A stretch of 64,000 nucleotides of DNA from DASYQD01 sp963837455 (GTDB lineage: Bacteria > Acidobacteriota > Thermoanaerobaculia > Multivoradales > JAIOJS01). The position numbers and the translations under genes were made by a program. The stretch spans positions 496,001 to 560,000 of the forward strand of contig CAWINM010000001.1 of assembly GCA_963837455.1 (NCBI GenBank), given 5' to 3'. Positions 42,306 to 51,884 of the stretch are shown one piece after another. Within the stretch, counting starts at the first letter, position 1, and each line of letters starts with the position of its first letter. The notes under the pieces were generated by a model. The model was not told the DNA's origin. It did no database searches and saw nothing but the letters and a program-made list of their open reading frames with translations.

Positions 42306-44146
42306 GTGTGCGGCATCAACGGCGCCCTGCGTCTCACCACCGCCGCGCCGCCGCTCGATCGCGACGAGGTCGTGCGCATCCGCGAGCACCAGGCGCGTCG
42401 CGGACCCGATGGCGCCGGCCTGTGGGAGAGCCCCGATCGGCGTGTCGCCCTCGCCCACAACCGCCTCGCCATCCTCGACCTCTCCGCCGCCGGTGCGCAA
42501 CCGATGCGCTCTGCCGACGGCCGCTACCGAATCACCTACAACGGCGAGCTCTACAACTTCCGCGCCCTGCGCGCCGAGCTCGCCGCCGACGGCGTCCGCT
42601 TCGCCACCGAGAGCGACACCGAGGTCGTGCTCGCGCTCTACGCGCGAGAGGGCGTGGCGATGTTCCCTCGCCTGCGCGGCATGTACGCCTTCGCCCTGTG
42701 GGACGAAGCGGCCGGGACGCTGCTGCTCACCCGCGATCCATTCGGGATCAAGCCGCTCTACTATGCGACCGACGGAGGCACGCTGCGCTTCGCCTCGCAG
42801 GTCAAGGCGCTCATGGCCGGCGGTGCCCTGTCGTCGCAGGTGGACCTCGGCGCCGTCGCTGGCTTCCTCGTCTGGGGCTCCGTTCCGGAGCCGATGACGA
42901 TCCGCGCGGCGGTGCGCGCGCTGCCCGCGGGGCACTATCTGCTGATCGAGGACGGCCGCGTCGGCGAGCCGCGGCGGCACTACCAGCCGCTGCCCGTCGA
43001 CCCACATACCCCAGCACCCGACCTGGTGTCGCTCGCCGAGGCCCTCGCCGACTCGGTGACGGCGCACCTGGTGTCGGACGTGCCGGTGGCCGTCTTCCTC
43101 TCCGCGGGGCTCGACTCGGGCTGGTCGCCGCGCTGGCGCGCCGGCACCACCCCGAGCTCACGACGCTGACGGTGCGGTTCGAAGCCCTGCTCGCTACCAC
43201 CGCCGACGAGGGCCCGCTGGCGGCGCGTGTCGCCGCGGCGCTCGGCACCCGCCACCGCGAGCTCGCGCTCTCGGCGGGGCAGCTGCGCTCGCTCTGGCCG
43301 GCCGCCCTCGCCGCCATGGACCAGCCGAGCATCGACGGCTTCAACACCTTCGTCATCTCGCGGGCGGCGCACGAGGCGGGGTTCAAGGTGGTGCTCTCGG
43401 GGCTGGGCGGCGACGAGCTGATGGGCGGCTACCCGTCGTTCCGCGACGTACCGCGGTTGCGCCGGGCGGCGCGGCTCGCGCAGGGTGTCCCGGGGTTCGG
43501 CTCGCTTTGGCCGCGCCTGGCGAGGGCGAGCGCGCGGCCCAAGATGGCAGGGCTGCTGCGCTACGGAACCACCCTGCCGGGCGCCTACCTGCTGCGGCGG
43601 GGTCTCTTCCTCCCCGACGAGCTTCCCGCCCTGCTCGGCGAGGAGGCCGCGGGGGAGGCCCTGCGGCGCTACGACGCGGTGGCCGACGCTGCGGCAGCCC
43701 TCGACGAGCCGACGCCGCTCGGGCCGGCCGAGCTCGCCGATCCCTGGGCAACGGTCCATCAGCTCGAGACCACTCGCTACCTGCGCCACCAGCTCCTGCG
43801 CGATTCCGATTGGGCCGCGATGGCGTGGGGAGTCGAGCTGCGGGTGCCGCTCGTCGACCCCGTTCTGCGCGGGCATGCGGCGCGCGCGGGGTTCGCACCC
43901 GCGCGGCACGAGGGCAAGGCCGCGGCGGTGCGCGCGGCGGCGCCGGAGCTGCCGGCGGAGCTGTTCGGGAGGAGGAAGACCGGGTTTTACGTGCCGGTGG
44001 CGGAGGCGCTGGAGGCCGGGGCGGCGGGACAGACGCATGGAGAACGCTCGCGGCGACTGGCGCTGCTCGCACTGGCGGAGCATGGAGTCGTGCTCCCGGC
44101 CGAGCCGGTGGGCGTGGCGTCGAGCGCCCCCGTGGTGGCGGCGTGA
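42306..44146 (+). CDS. Asparagine synthase (glutamine-hydrolysing)-like, frameshifted
   Basis: The composite gene encodes about 613 residues. GTG 42306 places Cys at position 2 (MCGIN), the N-terminal nucleophile of the class II glutamine amidotransferase domain. Further landmarks are RRGPDG, YNGELYN and DPFGIKPLYY. The synthetase domain starts at LSAGLDSG, the ATP-pyrophosphate motif, and here (about 43118-43122) one base is missing. Reading resumes one frame over as LVAALARRHH and continues to LGGDELMGGY and WGVELRVPLVDP. Such AsnB-like enzymes amidate sugars or peptides in polysaccharide clusters. The frame change probably reflects a lost C in GGCCTGG. Confidence 0.85.
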
Positions 44147-45525
44147 AGGCTCCCGAAATGGCCGCCGGCACCGCCGCTGCAAGCGCGAGCCCGGGCGCCG
44201 TTGCCCCTCCCGCCACCGCGCCGTCGGGCGTCGCTCGCCGGCTACGCACCTGGATCGGCATCTTCTCCGCGTACTTCAGCACCCAGACGGTGGCACAGCT
44301 GCTCGGCATCCTCGCCGGGCTGGTCTTCATCCGCACGATGCCGCTGCGCGAGTACGCGCTCTACGCCCTGGCCAACTCGGTGCTCACCTTCTTCAGCTTC
44401 GCCACCGACCTCGGCAGCACGACCTCGCTGGTGCACTTCTTCCACCGCTCCCACACCTCGGGAGACGACTTCGCCGGCTACCTGGCGGCGGTGGTCTCGC
44501 TCCGGCGCAGGGCGTTCCTGGGCGGGGCCGCGGTGGTCGCAGTGGCCCTGCCGAGCGTCGCCATGGCCAAGGGCTTCCCGCCGCTCGAGGTGAGCCTGGC
44601 GACCGTGGCCGTGATCGTCGCCGTCGGGTTCCAGATCGTCAGCGTCATCCGCGTGCTCGTCCTGCGGCTCCAGGGGCACTACGGTCGCTCCTACCGGGCC
44701 GACCTCGCCAGCGCCTCGCTGCGCCTCCTCCTCGCGCTCGCGATGGTCGCCGCCGCCTGGCTGCGGGCATGGCTTGCCGTTCTCACGGCGGCCGCCGGTT
44801 CGTTGCTCTCGGCATGGCTCGCTCGCGATCCCATCGGGTCTCACGGTGTGGCGGCCAGCGCAGCCGACGTGCGGCCCTATCGGCGCACCGTCCTGCGCTA
44901 CATGCTCCCCACCCTGCCCAGCGCCCTCTACTTCTCGATCCAGGGGCCGCTCGTCGTCTGGCTGGCGGCGACCTTCGGCGCCACCCGCAACATCGCCGAG
45001 GTGGCTGCGATCACCCGGCTCGGCTTGCTGGTGGGAATCTTTTCCGGCCTCACCGGCATCGTCTTCCTGCCTCGCCTCGCCCGCATCACCGACGACCGGC
45101 TTTACCGCCTCCGGACGTTGCAGTTCGGATCACTGCACCTCGCCCTCGCCTGCACGCTCCTGCTGGCCGCGTGGGTGGCTCCCACGCCGTTTCTTTGGCT
45201 GCTCGGCCCGCACTACGCCGGGCTGCACCGCGAGCTGCTCCTGGTGGTGGCCGCCTCCGGCCTCACGCTCCTCGGCGGCTACCTGGTGGGCATCAACCTC
45301 GCCCGCTGCTGGACGCGCTGGGAGGTGGCCGCGGTAGCCGTGCTCGCCTCCTTCCAGGCCTGTGCGGTGATCGCGCTGCCGATGTCGACCACGAGCGGCG
45401 TGCTTACCTTCAACGTCGCCAGCGCGGCCGTCGGGCTGGCTCTCCAGCTGATGGTAGTGACGATCGGCTTCACACGACCCCGCTGGGTGCAATGGAACCT
45501 CGCGCCGAGCTCCCTCGCAAGCTGA
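44143..45525 (+). CDS. Wzx-type oligosaccharide flippase (MATE/PST superfamily)
   Basis: A 460-residue integral membrane protein with about twelve helices, for example TVAQLLGILAGLVFIRTMPLREYALYALAN and YMLPTLPSALYFSIQGPLVVWLAA. The arrangement of two six-helix bundles and LGLLVGIFSGLTGIVFLPRLARI fit the polysaccharide transport/flippase family. It would move undecaprenyl-PP-linked repeat units across the inner membrane. GTG 44143 overlaps the stop of the asparagine synthase gene by 4 bases. The N-terminal 30 residues are Ala/Pro-rich. Confidence 0.82.
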   Translation: MKAPEMAAGTAAASASPGAVAPPATAPSGVARRLRTWIGIFSAYFSTQTVAQLLGILAGLVFIRTMPLREYALYALANSVLTFFSFATDLGSTTSLVHFFHRSHTSGDDFAGYLAAVVSLRRRAFLGGAAVVAVALPSVAMAKGFPPLEVSLATVAVIVAVGFQIVSVIRVLVLRLQGHYGRSYRADLASASLRLLLALAMVAAAWLRAWLAVLTAAAGSLLSAWLARDPIGSHGVAASAADVRPYRRTVLRYMLPTLPSALYFSIQGPLVVWLAATFGATRNIAEVAAITRLGLLVGIFSGLTGIVFLPRLARITDDRLYRLRTLQFGSLHLALACTLLLAAWVAPTPFLWLLGPHYAGLHRELLLVVAASGLTLLGGYLVGINLARCWTRWEVAAVAVLASFQACAVIALPMSTTSGVLTFNVASAAVGLALQLMVVTIGFTRPRWVQWNLAPSSLAS

Positions 45526-46031
45526 ACCTCGGTGCCGGTGAGCGGCCCCGCGAGGATGCCCTCAACGTCGACCTGCGGGGCAACCCGGACCTGTGCTGGG
45601 ACCTCGACGAGCACCCCTATCCCCTGCCGCGCGACCACTTCGAGCACATCTTCGCTTTCGACGTCGTCGAACACCTCGCCGACGTCAAGGCCTTCATGGA
45701 GGAAGCGCACGGCCTGCTGTGCGACGGCGGCGTCCTGGAGATCACGACACCGCACTTCTCATGCTCCAACTCGTACACCGACCCGACGCACCGCCATCAC
45801 CTCGGCTTCTTCTCGTTCGACTACTTCACCGAAGGCCACCAGTGGAGCTTCTACAGCGACGTGCGCTTCGAGATCGTCGAGCGGCAAATCGTCTTCTCGG
45901 CAGGCCGTGTGAACCAGCTGATCGCCCGCCTCGCCAGGCGGCGGCCCCAGCTCTATGAGAGTCGCTTCGCCTGGATCTTCCCGGCCTGGTTCCTCATCTT
46001 CAAGCTGCGCGCCCTCAAGCCGGGAAGCTGA
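45492..46031 (+). CDS. Class I SAM-dependent methyltransferase-like protein
   Basis: A 179-residue protein. KLNLGAGERP near residue 10 is the SAM-binding motif I, DLRGNPDLCWDLDEHPYPLP is the following acidic strand, and FDVVEHLADVKAFMEEAHGLLCDGGVLEITTPHFS covers motifs II and III of small sugar methyltransferases. A basic C-terminus (LIARLARRRPQLYES) ends in a hydrophobic helix, which may associate with the membrane. The ATG lies inside the flippase gene, a 34-base overlap. It may methylate a sugar or its phosphate, although residues for substrate binding are not defined. Confidence 0.78.
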   Translation: MEPRAELPRKLNLGAGERPREDALNVDLRGNPDLCWDLDEHPYPLPRDHFEHIFAFDVVEHLADVKAFMEEAHGLLCDGGVLEITTPHFSCSNSYTDPTHRHHLGFFSFDYFTEGHQWSFYSDVRFEIVERQIVFSAGRVNQLIARLARRRPQLYESRFAWIFPAWFLIFKLRALKPGS

Positions 46032-46032
46032 C

Positions 46033-47136
46033 GTGCGGGTCGTGCACGTCTCACCCACCTACTTCGCCGCCGAGTCGTTCGTCGGCGGCGGCGAGCGCTT
46101 CGTCGAGGAGCTGGCCCGTGCCACGGCGAGGCGCCCGCAGGTCGAGGCGGTGAAGCTCGTCAGCTTCGGCCGCGAGGGCCACCGCGAGCGGACGCTGCCG
46201 CGGCTCGAGCGGGTGATCCTGCGCAGCTGGACCCGCAACAAGATGTCGCCGTTCTCCCCTCGCCTGTTCCGCGAGCTGCGTGGCGCCGACGTCATCCATT
46301 GCCACCAGTACTTCGTGCTGCCGACCTTCCTGGCGGCGCTGCAGGGGCACCTGCAGGGAAGCCGCGTCTTCGTCTCCGACCTCGGCGGCGCCGGCTGGAC
46401 GCCCGGGTACCAGATCGATCAGTCGCGCTGGATCACGGCACATCTGCCGATCTCGGCCTACGCGGCGACCAGCCTCCCGGGTCGCAACAAGCGCCACACC
46501 GTCATCTACGGCGGCGTCGACCTCGAAACGCACCCCATGCGGCCGTCACCTGACCACGACGGCTCGGTGGTCTTCCTGGGCAGGATCCTCGCCCACAAGG
46601 GCGTGCACCTGCTCATCGAGGCCCTGCAGAGCGGCACCACGCTCCACGTCGCGGGCCCGGCATCGGATGCCGCCTACCTGGCGAGACTACGAGCGCTCGC
46701 AATCGGCAAGGACGTTCGCTTCCATCACGGCCTCGAGGACGCCGCGGTGATCGCCCTGCTGCAGCGGGCGATGGCGCTCGTGCACCCGACTCCCGTCGAC
46801 GCAGCGGGATCGGCGGGGGCGAACGAGCTGTTCGGCCTGGCCGTCGTCGAGGCGCTGTCGTGCGGGTGCCCGGCGATCGTCAGCCGCGCCGCGTCGTTGC
46901 CCGAGATCGTCCAGCATGAGCGCAGCGGCCTGCTGGTACAACCTAGCGAGCCGGCCGGCATCCGTGCGGCGATCGCGCGCCTGGCGGGCGACACGGCGCT
47001 GTGGCAGAGCCTCAGCAGAGGCGCCCGGGCCGCAGCGGAGTCGTTCTCATGGGATCTCGCGGCCGACCGTTGTCTCGAGGCCTATGCCGCCGCCCCCGAC
47101 GTCGCGCCGCTGGCCACCGGGGTGTCGGCGCGGTGA
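46033..47136 (+). CDS. Glycosyltransferase family 4 (B)
   Basis: A 367-residue GT-B enzyme. VVHVSPTYFAAESFVGGGERFVEEL is the donor loop. The C-terminal half has VVFLGRILAHKGVHLLIEAL and a shortened E-x7-E region ANELFGLAVVEALSCGCPAIVS. The acceptor-side half contains ADVIHCHQYFVLPTFLAAL. It probably adds a sugar to the lipid-linked glycan in the cytoplasm. GTG 46033 is one base after the previous stop. It ends in a GTGA overlap with the next gene. Confidence 0.85.
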   Translation: MRVVHVSPTYFAAESFVGGGERFVEELARATARRPQVEAVKLVSFGREGHRERTLPRLERVILRSWTRNKMSPFSPRLFRELRGADVIHCHQYFVLPTFLAALQGHLQGSRVFVSDLGGAGWTPGYQIDQSRWITAHLPISAYAATSLPGRNKRHTVIYGGVDLETHPMRPSPDHDGSVVFLGRILAHKGVHLLIEALQSGTTLHVAGPASDAAYLARLRALAIGKDVRFHHGLEDAAVIALLQRAMALVHPTPVDAAGSAGANELFGLAVVEALSCGCPAIVSRAASLPEIVQHERSGLLVQPSEPAGIRAAIARLAGDTALWQSLSRGARAAAESFSWDLAADRCLEAYAAAPDVAPLATGVSAR

Positions 47137-48143
47137 GCCCGACGATCGTTCAGGTGGTGCCGGATCTCGAGCCCTACGGCGGCGTGTCCAGCCATGCGCG
47201 GACCCTCGCCCGCGCGCTCGACGAGCGCGCCGGCCTGCCGAGCCGGTTCATCGCGCCCGATGGAACCACCGCCGGCCGGCGGGAGCGGCGGCTCCTCGCC
47301 GAGCTCGCCCGCGACGATGGCGCACGAATCCTCCTCCACTATTCGAACTACGGCTACGACCGCCGGGGCTGCCCGCGCTGGCTGCTCGCGGCGCTCGAAC
47401 GGCGGCACGCCCTGTCGCCCGGCACACGGCTCGTCACCGTCTTCCACGAGGTCTACGCGAGCGGCCGTCCGTGGCAAAGCTCGTTCTGGCTCTCGCCGGT
47501 GCAGCGCCGGCTCGCCGCTCGCCTGCGCCGGTTGAGCGACCGCGTCGTCACCAGCCTGGAGCGCTACGGCGATCTGCTTCGCGCCTGGAGCGGCGCCGAG
47601 GTGACGATCCTGCCGGTGTTCTCGACGGTCGGCGAGCCGGCTGCTCCCACGCCGCTCGCGGCGCGCCAGCGGCGGCTGGTCGTCTTCGGCAGCGCCGGCC
47701 TGCGCGCGCGCGCCTACACCACGGCGCGGCAGGCACTCGCCTCCGCGTGCGCGGCGCTCGACATAGCGAAGATCATCGACGTCGGGCCGGGGCGGGTTTC
47801 GCCCTCGACGCTCGGCGGCGTCCCGGTGGAGGCGTACGCGGAGCAACCGGCCGACGCCGTGAGCGCGCTGCTCTCCGACAGCGTCGCCGGCTTCCTCTGC
47901 TACCCGGCGGCGTTCCTCCCCAAATCCACGGTGTTCGCGGCCTTCGCATCCCATCGCCTGGTACCGGTCTGCTCCTCGCCACTCGGAGGCACGGGGGATG
48001 GATCCGCCACGGCGACCGGTCCCTACTGGAACGCTCGCGCTCCCGGCGCCAGCTGGCAGGACAACGCCGATGCCGCCCACCGGTGGTACCAGGATCACTC
48101 GCTGTCCCGCCACGTAGCCCTCTACGCATCGCTCCTACAATGA
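47133..48143 (+). CDS. Glycosyltransferase-like protein, GT-B fold
   Basis: A 336-residue protein. The N-terminus is that of GT4 enzymes (VQVVPDLEPYGGVSSHARTLARAL), but the C-terminal half diverges. It lacks a clear E-x7-E motif and contains FGSAGLRARAYTTARQALASA and GFLCYPAAFLPKSTVFAAFASHRLVPV instead. It may be a glycosyltransferase with unusual donor binding, or a sugar-transfer protein without activity. GTG 47133 overlaps the preceding gene by 4 bases, and ATG of the next gene overlaps its stop. I cannot assign a sugar. Confidence 0.6.
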   Translation: MSPTIVQVVPDLEPYGGVSSHARTLARALDERAGLPSRFIAPDGTTAGRRERRLLAELARDDGARILLHYSNYGYDRRGCPRWLLAALERRHALSPGTRLVTVFHEVYASGRPWQSSFWLSPVQRRLAARLRRLSDRVVTSLERYGDLLRAWSGAEVTILPVFSTVGEPAAPTPLAARQRRLVVFGSAGLRARAYTTARQALASACAALDIAKIIDVGPGRVSPSTLGGVPVEAYAEQPADAVSALLSDSVAGFLCYPAAFLPKSTVFAAFASHRLVPVCSSPLGGTGDGSATATGPYWNARAPGASWQDNADAAHRWYQDHSLSRHVALYASLLQ

Positions 48144-49201
48144 AGATCCTCCTCTACTCGCCGGTGTTCCTGCCCCACGTGGGTGGGCTCGAGTTCAATG
48201 TCGCCCACCTCGCGGACGCATTCGTGGGTGCGGGCCACGAGGTGGTGGTCGTCACCCAGACCCCGAGCGCGGCGCCCGACGCCGCCAGATATTGCGTCGT
48301 TCGCCGGCCCGGCCGCATCGCCCTCCTCCGCTGGGTGCGCTGGTGCGACATCTTCTTCCAGGCCAACGTCAGCCTGCGCGGGTGGTGGCCCATGCTGCTG
48401 GTGAGGCGGCCCTGGGTGGTGTCGCACCATGGGTGGTACTCCCGCCCTGACGGCAGGTATGCGCTGCAGGACCGGATCAAGCGGTGGCTGCTCCGCTACG
48501 CGGCCGCCTCGATCGCCGTCAGCGAAGCGATCGGGCGCGACCTGGAGACGCCCTGCGTGGTCATTCCCAACTCATACCGGGACGATCTCTTCCGGCGCCT
48601 CCCCGGCGTCGGGCGCGCCAACGACGTGCTCTTCGTGGGTCGCCTGGTGTCCGACAAGGGCGTCGACCTCCTCGTCGACGCGCTCGTACTGCTCGCTGCC
48701 CGCGGTCTGCGTCCGCGGCTCTCCATCGTCGGCGAGGGACCCGAGCGGCCACTCCTGGAGGCCCAGGTCGAACGGTCAGAGCTGGCCGGGCAGGTCCGCT
48801 TCCTCGGCATGCACACCGGCGAGCCCCTGGTCCAGCTGATGAACGAGCATCGCGTGTTGGTGGTCCCTTCGCGCTACGACGAGCCCTTCGGGATCGTCGC
48901 CCTCGAGGGAATCGCTTGCGGCTGCGTGGTCATCGGCTCCGAAGGAGGGGGGCTCAAGGAGGCCATCGGCGACTGTGGTCGCACGTTCCCCAACGGCGAC
49001 GTGGCGAGGCTCGCCTCGTTGATCGAGACCACCCTCGCTGCCCCCGTCGAAGCCAGCGCGGAGAGCGAGCAGCGGGTGCGTCGGCACCTCGACGCCCACT
49101 CGACGCAAACCACAGTGGCCAAGTACCTGCAAGTCCTCACCGCCGTGCACGCAGGGCTCTGGCCGACCTCCCTGCAGCTCGCCCCGAGCGCGGACCGCTG
49201 A
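48140..49201 (+). CDS. Glycosyltransferase family 4 (C)
   Basis: A 353-residue GT4. N-terminal motif LYSPVFLPHVGGLEFNVAHLADAF. The C-terminal half is well conserved: DVLFVGRLVSDKGVDLLVDALVLL, LSIVGEGPERPLLEAQ, and VPSRYDEPFGIVALEGIACGCVVIGSEGGGLKEAI, which contains the E-x7-E pair and the GGG donor loop. It would transfer a hexose or similar sugar from NDP-sugar. It overlaps the previous gene by 4 bases (ATGA) and the following Wzy-like gene by one base (TGATG). Confidence 0.9.
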   Translation: MKILLYSPVFLPHVGGLEFNVAHLADAFVGAGHEVVVVTQTPSAAPDAARYCVVRRPGRIALLRWVRWCDIFFQANVSLRGWWPMLLVRRPWVVSHHGWYSRPDGRYALQDRIKRWLLRYAAASIAVSEAIGRDLETPCVVIPNSYRDDLFRRLPGVGRANDVLFVGRLVSDKGVDLLVDALVLLAARGLRPRLSIVGEGPERPLLEAQVERSELAGQVRFLGMHTGEPLVQLMNEHRVLVVPSRYDEPFGIVALEGIACGCVVIGSEGGGLKEAIGDCGRTFPNGDVARLASLIETTLAAPVEASAESEQRVRRHLDAHSTQTTVAKYLQVLTAVHAGLWPTSLQLAPSADR

Positions 49202-50652
49202 TGGGCGAGAAGCTCCTCGTCATCGCCCTCGCCGCGGTCGGCTTCGTCTGGGCGACCCGCCGCTGGCAACGCGCGCTCGAGGTAGCGCTCGTGCTCCTGG
49301 TCCTCGAAGGCGCCATGCGCAAGTGGCTGTTCCCGGGGTCCCAGCAACTCCTGTACTTCGGCAAGGACGTCGTGCTGCTGGGTGCCTACGTCGGCTTCCT
49401 GCAGCACGCGCAGTCGATCCGGCGCCGGCTGCCGGCGCTGCCTCAGGCCGTTCTCAGCCTCCTGCTGCTCGGCGTGTTGATCGGCTTCGTGCAGATCCTC
49501 AACCCACGGCTGCCGACACCTCTCGTCGGTCTCTTCGGCTTCAAGGCGTACTTCTTCTACGTGCCCCTGCTGGTGCTCGTGCCCCTGGCCTACAGGAACG
49601 GCGCCGAGCTCGATCGCTTCCTGCGGCGCTACGTGCTGCTGACGATTCCCGTCGCAGCGATCTCGATGCTGCAGTTCGTCAGCCCCTCGACCAGCGCGCT
49701 CAACACCTACGCGCGAGAGGACGTCGACCCCAGCAGCATCGTCACCTTCGGCACCTCCGAGCACGTGCGGACGACGGGCACGTTCGCCTTCATTACCGGC
49801 TACGCCGCGTTCCTCACCGCCCAGGCAGTGCTGATCCTGGTGTTGCTGGGCCGCTCCGACTGGGACATCCGCAAGAACCGAGTGCTCTTCATCTGCCTGG
49901 TCACCGACCTCATCGGGATGCTGACCACCGGCTCGCGCGGGCCGGTGGTCACCCTGGCGTTCCTCTTCCCGTTCTACTGGTGGCTCACGGTCCTGCGCGA
50001 GCGACATGGGGGGGCGACCGGCGCCAAGCTCGCGCTCGCCAGCAGCGCGATCGTCGCCCTGGTCTTCCTGCTCGGCCAGAACGCATGGACGGCCTTCGAG
50101 GGTCGCGCCTCCGGGAGCACGGACGCCGCGAACCGGATCCTGATGCCCATCGAAGCACCCTTTTCGCTGATTCCCGCGGTGGGGATCTTCGGTTACGGCA
50201 TCGGCGCCACGCATCAGACGGCCTCGGTGGTCTACAAGTCGCTGCTCCCTTACAGCTGGTTGCACGGTCTGAACGCCGAGGCAGAGTCGGGACGCGTGAT
50301 GCTCGAGCTCGGCGTTATCGGCTTTCTCTGCGTTTACGGCTTCCGCATCGCCCTGCTGCTGTTCTCGTTGCAGCAGGCGATGTACTTGCGGACGCGTGCG
50401 AGCCGCGCCCTGGCGACGGCGAGCTTCCTCTTCCTGCTGGGGAATCTCCCCGCCGGCGCGGTGTTCGACGTCACGACGGGTCTCTACTACTGGTTCTTTG
50501 CCGGCCTTGCCGTGTTGGCCAAACGCCTCGACCGGGATGCGGTGTTGGCCGCGACGCAGGCCCGGTCGATGGCAGCTGAGGCGGTGGTCGAGGCAGCGGC
50601 AGTGGGCAGGGGCGTGCCGCGGCGCGTCGCAGCGCTGCCACGCAGAGGATGA
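49201..50652 (+). CDS. O-antigen ligase/polymerase-like (Wzy/WaaL) membrane protein
   Basis: A 483-residue polytopic protein with about twelve helices. The segment MLTTGSRGPVVTLAFLFPFYWWLTVL resembles the Wzy_C helix pair. The periplasmic loop after it (residues about 295-365), ending in SWLHGLNAEAESGRVMLELGVIGFL, resembles the loop of O-antigen ligases, where an Arg/His-Glu pair is functional. It would polymerise or ligate repeat units on the periplasmic face. ATG 49201 overlaps the preceding stop by one base. No chain-length regulator (Wzz) is present in the window. Confidence 0.8.
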   Translation: MGEKLLVIALAAVGFVWATRRWQRALEVALVLLVLEGAMRKWLFPGSQQLLYFGKDVVLLGAYVGFLQHAQSIRRRLPALPQAVLSLLLLGVLIGFVQILNPRLPTPLVGLFGFKAYFFYVPLLVLVPLAYRNGAELDRFLRRYVLLTIPVAAISMLQFVSPSTSALNTYAREDVDPSSIVTFGTSEHVRTTGTFAFITGYAAFLTAQAVLILVLLGRSDWDIRKNRVLFICLVTDLIGMLTTGSRGPVVTLAFLFPFYWWLTVLRERHGGATGAKLALASSAIVALVFLLGQNAWTAFEGRASGSTDAANRILMPIEAPFSLIPAVGIFGYGIGATHQTASVVYKSLLPYSWLHGLNAEAESGRVMLELGVIGFLCVYGFRIALLLFSLQQAMYLRTRASRALATASFLFLLGNLPAGAVFDVTTGLYYWFFAGLAVLAKRLDRDAVLAATQARSMAAEAVVEAAAVGRGVPRRVAALPRRG

Positions 50653-51884
50653 CGCGCTTCCTCATCACCCACCCGGGCCGCCAGCACTCGCACCAGCTGG
50701 CCCTCGCTCTCGCCTCCTCGCACCAGCTCGCCGGGTACTGGTCCGGGGTGCCCTCGGTTCCCCAGCACCGCAGGCTCGTGCCACCCTGGTTGTGGCGGCG
50801 CTTCGTCCGCTACCCCTTGACCGAGCTTCCAGCCGCGACCCCGCGGTGGTTCTTCTGGATGCCGGCGCTCCGCAAGGTTGGCTCGCGCCTCCCTGCGGGC
50901 AGCTGGTGGGACTTCCTGCTCTGCCGCGCCTTCGACCGCCGCCTCGCACGGCTCCTGGGCGGAGTCGACGCCGCAGGCGTCGTCAGCTGTGAGATCTCGG
51001 CGCTCCGCACCTTTGCCGTCGCGCGACGGCGCGGGTGGACGACCGTCCTGGACGCCCCCTCGTTGCACCATCGGGCCCAGGACGAGGCGCTCCAACGCAG
51101 CGGTTCGACCCCGCTGCGCAGGGCCGTGGCCCGGGTCAAGGACCGCGAGATCGCCCTCGCTGACCACGTGCTCACGACGTCCGGCGTGGCGCGTGACTCC
51201 TATCTGGCGGCCGGCTGTCCGGCCGAGCGAGTCCATGCGCTGCCACTCGGCGTCGACCTCGAGCTGTTTCATCCCGGTGGCTCCTCGCCACCCGACTCCA
51301 GGGTGGTATTCGTCTTCGTGGGACACACCAGTCGCAGCAAGGGCTTCGACACCCTGATCGAAGCTTGCGAAGGCGTCGCCGACCGCGGTCCTTTCGAGCT
51401 CAGGATCATCGGCTCGCGCGGCGACTGCCACGACCTCCTGGCGTCGCGCCCCCAGCTGCCGCTGACCACGCTCGGCCAGCTGGCGCCAGCGGCGCTCGCG
51501 GGCGAGCTGCGGTCGAGCCACTGCCTGATCCTGCCCTCACGCCTCGAGTCGTTCGGGCTGGTCGTCCCCGAGGCCCTCGCCTGCGGCGCGCCAGTGCTGG
51601 TCTCGGACCGGGTGGGAGCCAAGTCGCTGGTCACCCCGGCCGTCGACGGCTGGATCGTGCCGGCTGGGGATGCGGCGGCGCTCGCGGCCAGGATGGTGTG
51701 GTGCCTCGAGCACCCCGGCGAGCTCCTGGCGATGCGGCCTGCGTGCCGCGCCGCAGCGGCTGCCGCCGGCTGGGGGAGCTACCGCAAAGCTGCCGTCGAG
51801 CTCTTCACCACCTTCCCGTTCCCCACCGTCCGCGCACCGGGCCTCCCATCGGGTCTCGACCGCCGGTCGGCCGAGGCTCCGTGA
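50649..51884 (+). CDS. Glycosyltransferase family 4 (D)
   Basis: A 411-residue GT4. Unlike its neighbours, the N-terminal donor loop is TRFLITHPGRQHSHQLALALASSHQLAGYW, without the usual GG pair. The C-terminal half has VFVFVGHTSRSKGFDTLIEAC, FELRIIGSRGDCHDLLASRP and ILPSRLESFGLVVPEALACGAPVLVSDRVGAKSL, where E-x7-E lies. It may glycosylate with a different stereochemistry or acceptor. ATG overlaps the preceding stop by 4 bases. Confidence 0.85.
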   Translation: MTRFLITHPGRQHSHQLALALASSHQLAGYWSGVPSVPQHRRLVPPWLWRRFVRYPLTELPAATPRWFFWMPALRKVGSRLPAGSWWDFLLCRAFDRRLARLLGGVDAAGVVSCEISALRTFAVARRRGWTTVLDAPSLHHRAQDEALQRSGSTPLRRAVARVKDREIALADHVLTTSGVARDSYLAAGCPAERVHALPLGVDLELFHPGGSSPPDSRVVFVFVGHTSRSKGFDTLIEACEGVADRGPFELRIIGSRGDCHDLLASRPQLPLTTLGQLAPAALAGELRSSHCLILPSRLESFGLVVPEALACGAPVLVSDRVGAKSLVTPAVDGWIVPAGDAAALAARMVWCLEHPGELLAMRPACRAAAAAAGWGSYRKAAVELFTTFPFPTVRAPGLPSGLDRRSAEAP

